A program made the position numbers and the translations under genes. Under the pieces are notes generated by a model. It was given only the letters and a program-made list of their open reading frames with translations, was not told where the DNA came from and did no database searches. Below are positions 62,734 through 64,000 of a stretch of 64,000 bases of DNA, piece by piece. Each line of letters begins with the position of its first letter. The first letter of the stretch is position 1. The DNA is from Bin87 sp965219925. GTDB taxonomy: Bacteria; Chloroflexota; Dehalococcoidia; Lucifugimonadales; UBA3495. The stretch is from positions 3,596,001-3,660,000 of the forward strand of contig OZ244795.1 of the NCBI GenBank assembly GCA_965219925.1, read 5' to 3'.

Positions 62734-63353
62734 ATGGCTGCCATCAAGTATAAAGTCAAGCTGACTGAATCCGAACGCTCCCGTCTCAATGAGGTATCCC
62801 GCCGAGGCAAACCGTCAGTCCGCACCGTCAAGCGGGCGCTGGCGCTGCTCAAAGCTGACGAAGGGCTTGGGGACCGTGAGATAGCCGATGTGCTGTTGAC
62901 CAACGCCGCTACCGTTGCCAGAGCGCGGAAGCGGTACGTGGAGGAAGGACTTGAGGCCGCCATCAATGACCGACCGCGGCCGGGCCGGGAGCGCAAGCTG
63001 AACGGCAAGCAGGAAGCGCACCCGTATCGAGTACGGGGCAGGCTCTCAACACCCACCAGCCCGGCTCGCTCTACGAAGCATTTGAGCCATCCGAAGCCCG
63101 GCGCATCGCTAAACGGCAGGAGTTTCATTACACCCCCACTCATGGCAGCTGGCTGAATATGGCTGAGATCGAGTTGAGCGTCTTCAGCAGAGCGTGTCTG
63201 AACCGCCGTATCAGCGATGAGCCGGAGCTGCGGCGAGAGGTTGCGGCGCTCGAAAGCGAGCGCAACGAAGCAAAATCAGTCATAGACTGGCGGTTTTCCA
63301 CCCAAGATGCTCGCAGTAAGCTCCAACATATCTACCCTACAAAATCAGATTGA
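62734..63353 (+). pseudogene. IS630-family transposase, internally deleted
   Basis: MAAIKYKVKLTESERSRLNEVSRRGKPSVRTVKRALALLKADEG and the HTH DREIADVLLTNAATVARARKRYVEEGLEAAI are the IS630 N-terminus. After ERKLNGKQEAH a palindromic mini-element (63020-63046) intervenes, and the sequence resumes in another frame with QPGSLYEAFEPSEARRIAKRQEFHYTPTHGSWLN and then MAEIELSVFSRACLNRRI (63159-). The central DDE domain, roughly 150 residues, is missing. The element ends near 63354 inside a zeta-toxin-like gene. Confidence 0.8.
63020..63046 (-). repeat. AGAGCCTG palindromic mini-element, copy F
   Basis: Complement orientation: AGAGCCTG, CCCCGTA, loop CTCGA, TACGGGT. It sits exactly at the internal deletion junction of the IS630 transposase. 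Confidence 0.85.
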
Positions 63354-63355
63354 AA

Positions 63356-63502
63356 CGGATTCAGACCGGCGGCGAGGAGATCGGCGTTTATGAAGGTGGG
63401 GCATTCCGCCTCGTTGGGCAGAAGCTCCATAGCGAGGGTGGTTTTGCCGGCCCCATTGGGCCCGGCAATTGTGATGATTCTCTTCGCCGGGTTGTTTGTC
63501 AT
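63356..63502 (-). pseudogene. Zeta-toxin-like kinase, N-terminal fragment
   Basis: From ATG 63502: MTNNPAKRIITIAGPNGAGK followed by TTLAMELLPNEAECPTFINADLLAAGLNPF. The Walker A GPNGAGKTT and the FINADLLAAGL strand are typical of zeta-toxin/UDP-N-acetylglucosamine kinase-like proteins. The gene is cut by the IS630-derived element after about 50 codons. The stop comes two or three codons into the element. No epsilon antitoxin gene is visible. Confidence 0.75.
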
Positions 63503-63510
63503 ACTATCCC

Positions 63511-64000
63511 TTAAACCGCTCCCGCTTCGCGCAGCGCCGCCACTTCCGCGCCGCTATATCCCAGTAGCCCGGTCAGGACGGCTTCGGTATCCTGGCCCAG
63601 GGTTGGCGGCGGCACGAAGTTATCGGGGCTGCCGGTCTTGATGGGGTTGCCGGCGGTGCGGTAGGCGCCGGCAACTGGATGGTTGATTTCCACCACCATG
63701 TCGCGTAGCTGCACCTGCGGGTCGGCCAGGGCCTCGCCAATGTTGTTGACCGGGCCGCCGGGCACATCGTACTTCAGCAGCAGTTGCTCCCACTCGGGGC
63801 GCGGCTTTGTCATAAAGCCTGCGGTCAGGGCTTCTTCGAGCGCATCGCGGTTCTCGATGCGGGAGGGGGCAGTGGTGAAGCGTAGGTCTTCATCCATGCC
63901 CCGCAGCGCTTCGATTTCGCCGGCCATCATGCGCAGGGTCTTCATGGCGAATTCCTGGCTGGCGCAGTGAACCTGCACGTATTTGCCGTCGGAGCATTGG
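63511..64000 (-). CDS. Class III (CaiB/BaiF-family) CoA-transferase, C-terminal part
   Basis: The frame is open to the window edge and encodes the C-terminal 160 or so residues: DGKYVQVHCASQEFAMKTLRMM, then ENRDALEEALTAGFMTKPRPEWEQLLLKYDVPGGPVNNIGEALADPQVQLRDMVVEINHPVAG and the end LGQDTEAVLTGLLGYSGAEVAALREAGAV. The PVNNIGEALADPQVQ segment and final helix are diagnostic of formyl-CoA:oxalate/carnitine-type CoA-transferases. The catalytic Asp is upstream of the window. It is followed at 9 bases by the zeta-like fragment on the same strand. Confidence 0.92.
   Translation of the reverse strand, partial: QCSDGKYVQVHCASQEFAMKTLRMMAGEIEALRGMDEDLRFTTAPSRIENRDALEEALTAGFMTKPRPEWEQLLLKYDVPGGPVNNIGEALADPQVQLRDMVVEINHPVAGAYRTAGNPIKTGSPDNFVPPPTLGQDTEAVLTGLLGYSGAEVAALREAGAV

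Noticed and set aside
1..64000. tRNA or rRNA genes
   Set aside because: No T-loop GGTTCRAATCC-type motifs with matching acceptor stems and no rRNA-like sequence were found by eye; a covariance-model search would be decisive.

Overview
The window looks like a GC-rich, heavily IS-loaded chromosome segment, probably from an uncultivated Chloroflexota/SAR202-like (Dehalococcoidia-related) bacterium. That guess rests on the enzyme repertoire: luciferase-like flavin oxidoreductases, a class III CoA-transferase, an LVIVD-repeat protein, NHL propellers, a UGSC-family (seleno)protein, a fused HyuA/HyuB, and short dispersed palindromes. There is no rRNA or tRNA marker, so taxonomy is inference. An unusually large share of genes is interrupted by single-base indels in short homopolymers. 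This is either genome decay or residual long-read assembly error, and it matters for every gene called broken here.

0-8.7 kb: the 3' part of a 2-hydroxyacid dehydrogenase, a pair of genes resembling nucleotide-modification-associated domains (Nmad3-like, Nmad2), a secreted PKD-repeat protein, a truncated OmpR-type regulator, an IS30 element and a decayed ISAs1 piece. 8.7-25.9 kb: a catabolic stretch with an HpaB-type flavin monooxygenase, an MBL hydrolase, an LVIVD protein, an IS1182 relic, a DUF429-like protein, a GMC oxidoreductase, DinB, an alpha/beta hydrolase relic, an LLM oxidoreductase, a HicB-like/PaREP1 (HEPN) pair broken by an IS5 element, a cupin, an amidohydrolase, an epoxide hydrolase and a broken LigB-type dioxygenase. 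25.9-34.4 kb: IS66, then a three-gene cassette (unknown conserved protein, UGSC protein with an in-frame UGA and a SECIS-like hairpin, NHL propeller), small membrane genes, a serine beta-lactamase-fold hydrolase and a second IS1182.

34.8-41 kb: a fused hydantoinase/oxoprolinase interrupted by a -1 shift at a G5 run, a Uma2 nuclease and a lipoprotein. 41.1-45.0 kb: a compact replication module (CHCC zinc-finger/Toprim primase, RecA-type helicase, winged-helix-like initiator) followed by repeated 11-mers, an AT-rich stretch and hairpins. It looks like an IncQ-type replicon, probably an integrated plasmid. 45.2-56.0 kb: a defence-like island with a VapC remnant, an active-looking ISAs1, a CRISPR-like remnant, a DEAD/H helicase fused to a PD-(D/E)XK nuclease with two small partners, a pentapeptide-FRG protein, a prokaryotic viperin, and an HTH-TPR protein next to it.

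56-64 kb: an intact IS5, an LLM oxidoreductase, a SnoaL relic, an SDR, a second IS66, an IS701-like transposase, an internally deleted IS630, a zeta-toxin fragment and the end of a CaiB/BaiF CoA-transferase. Six copies of a 27-28 bp palindromic mini-element with a constant AGAGCCTG tail were found, all inside transposase genes.
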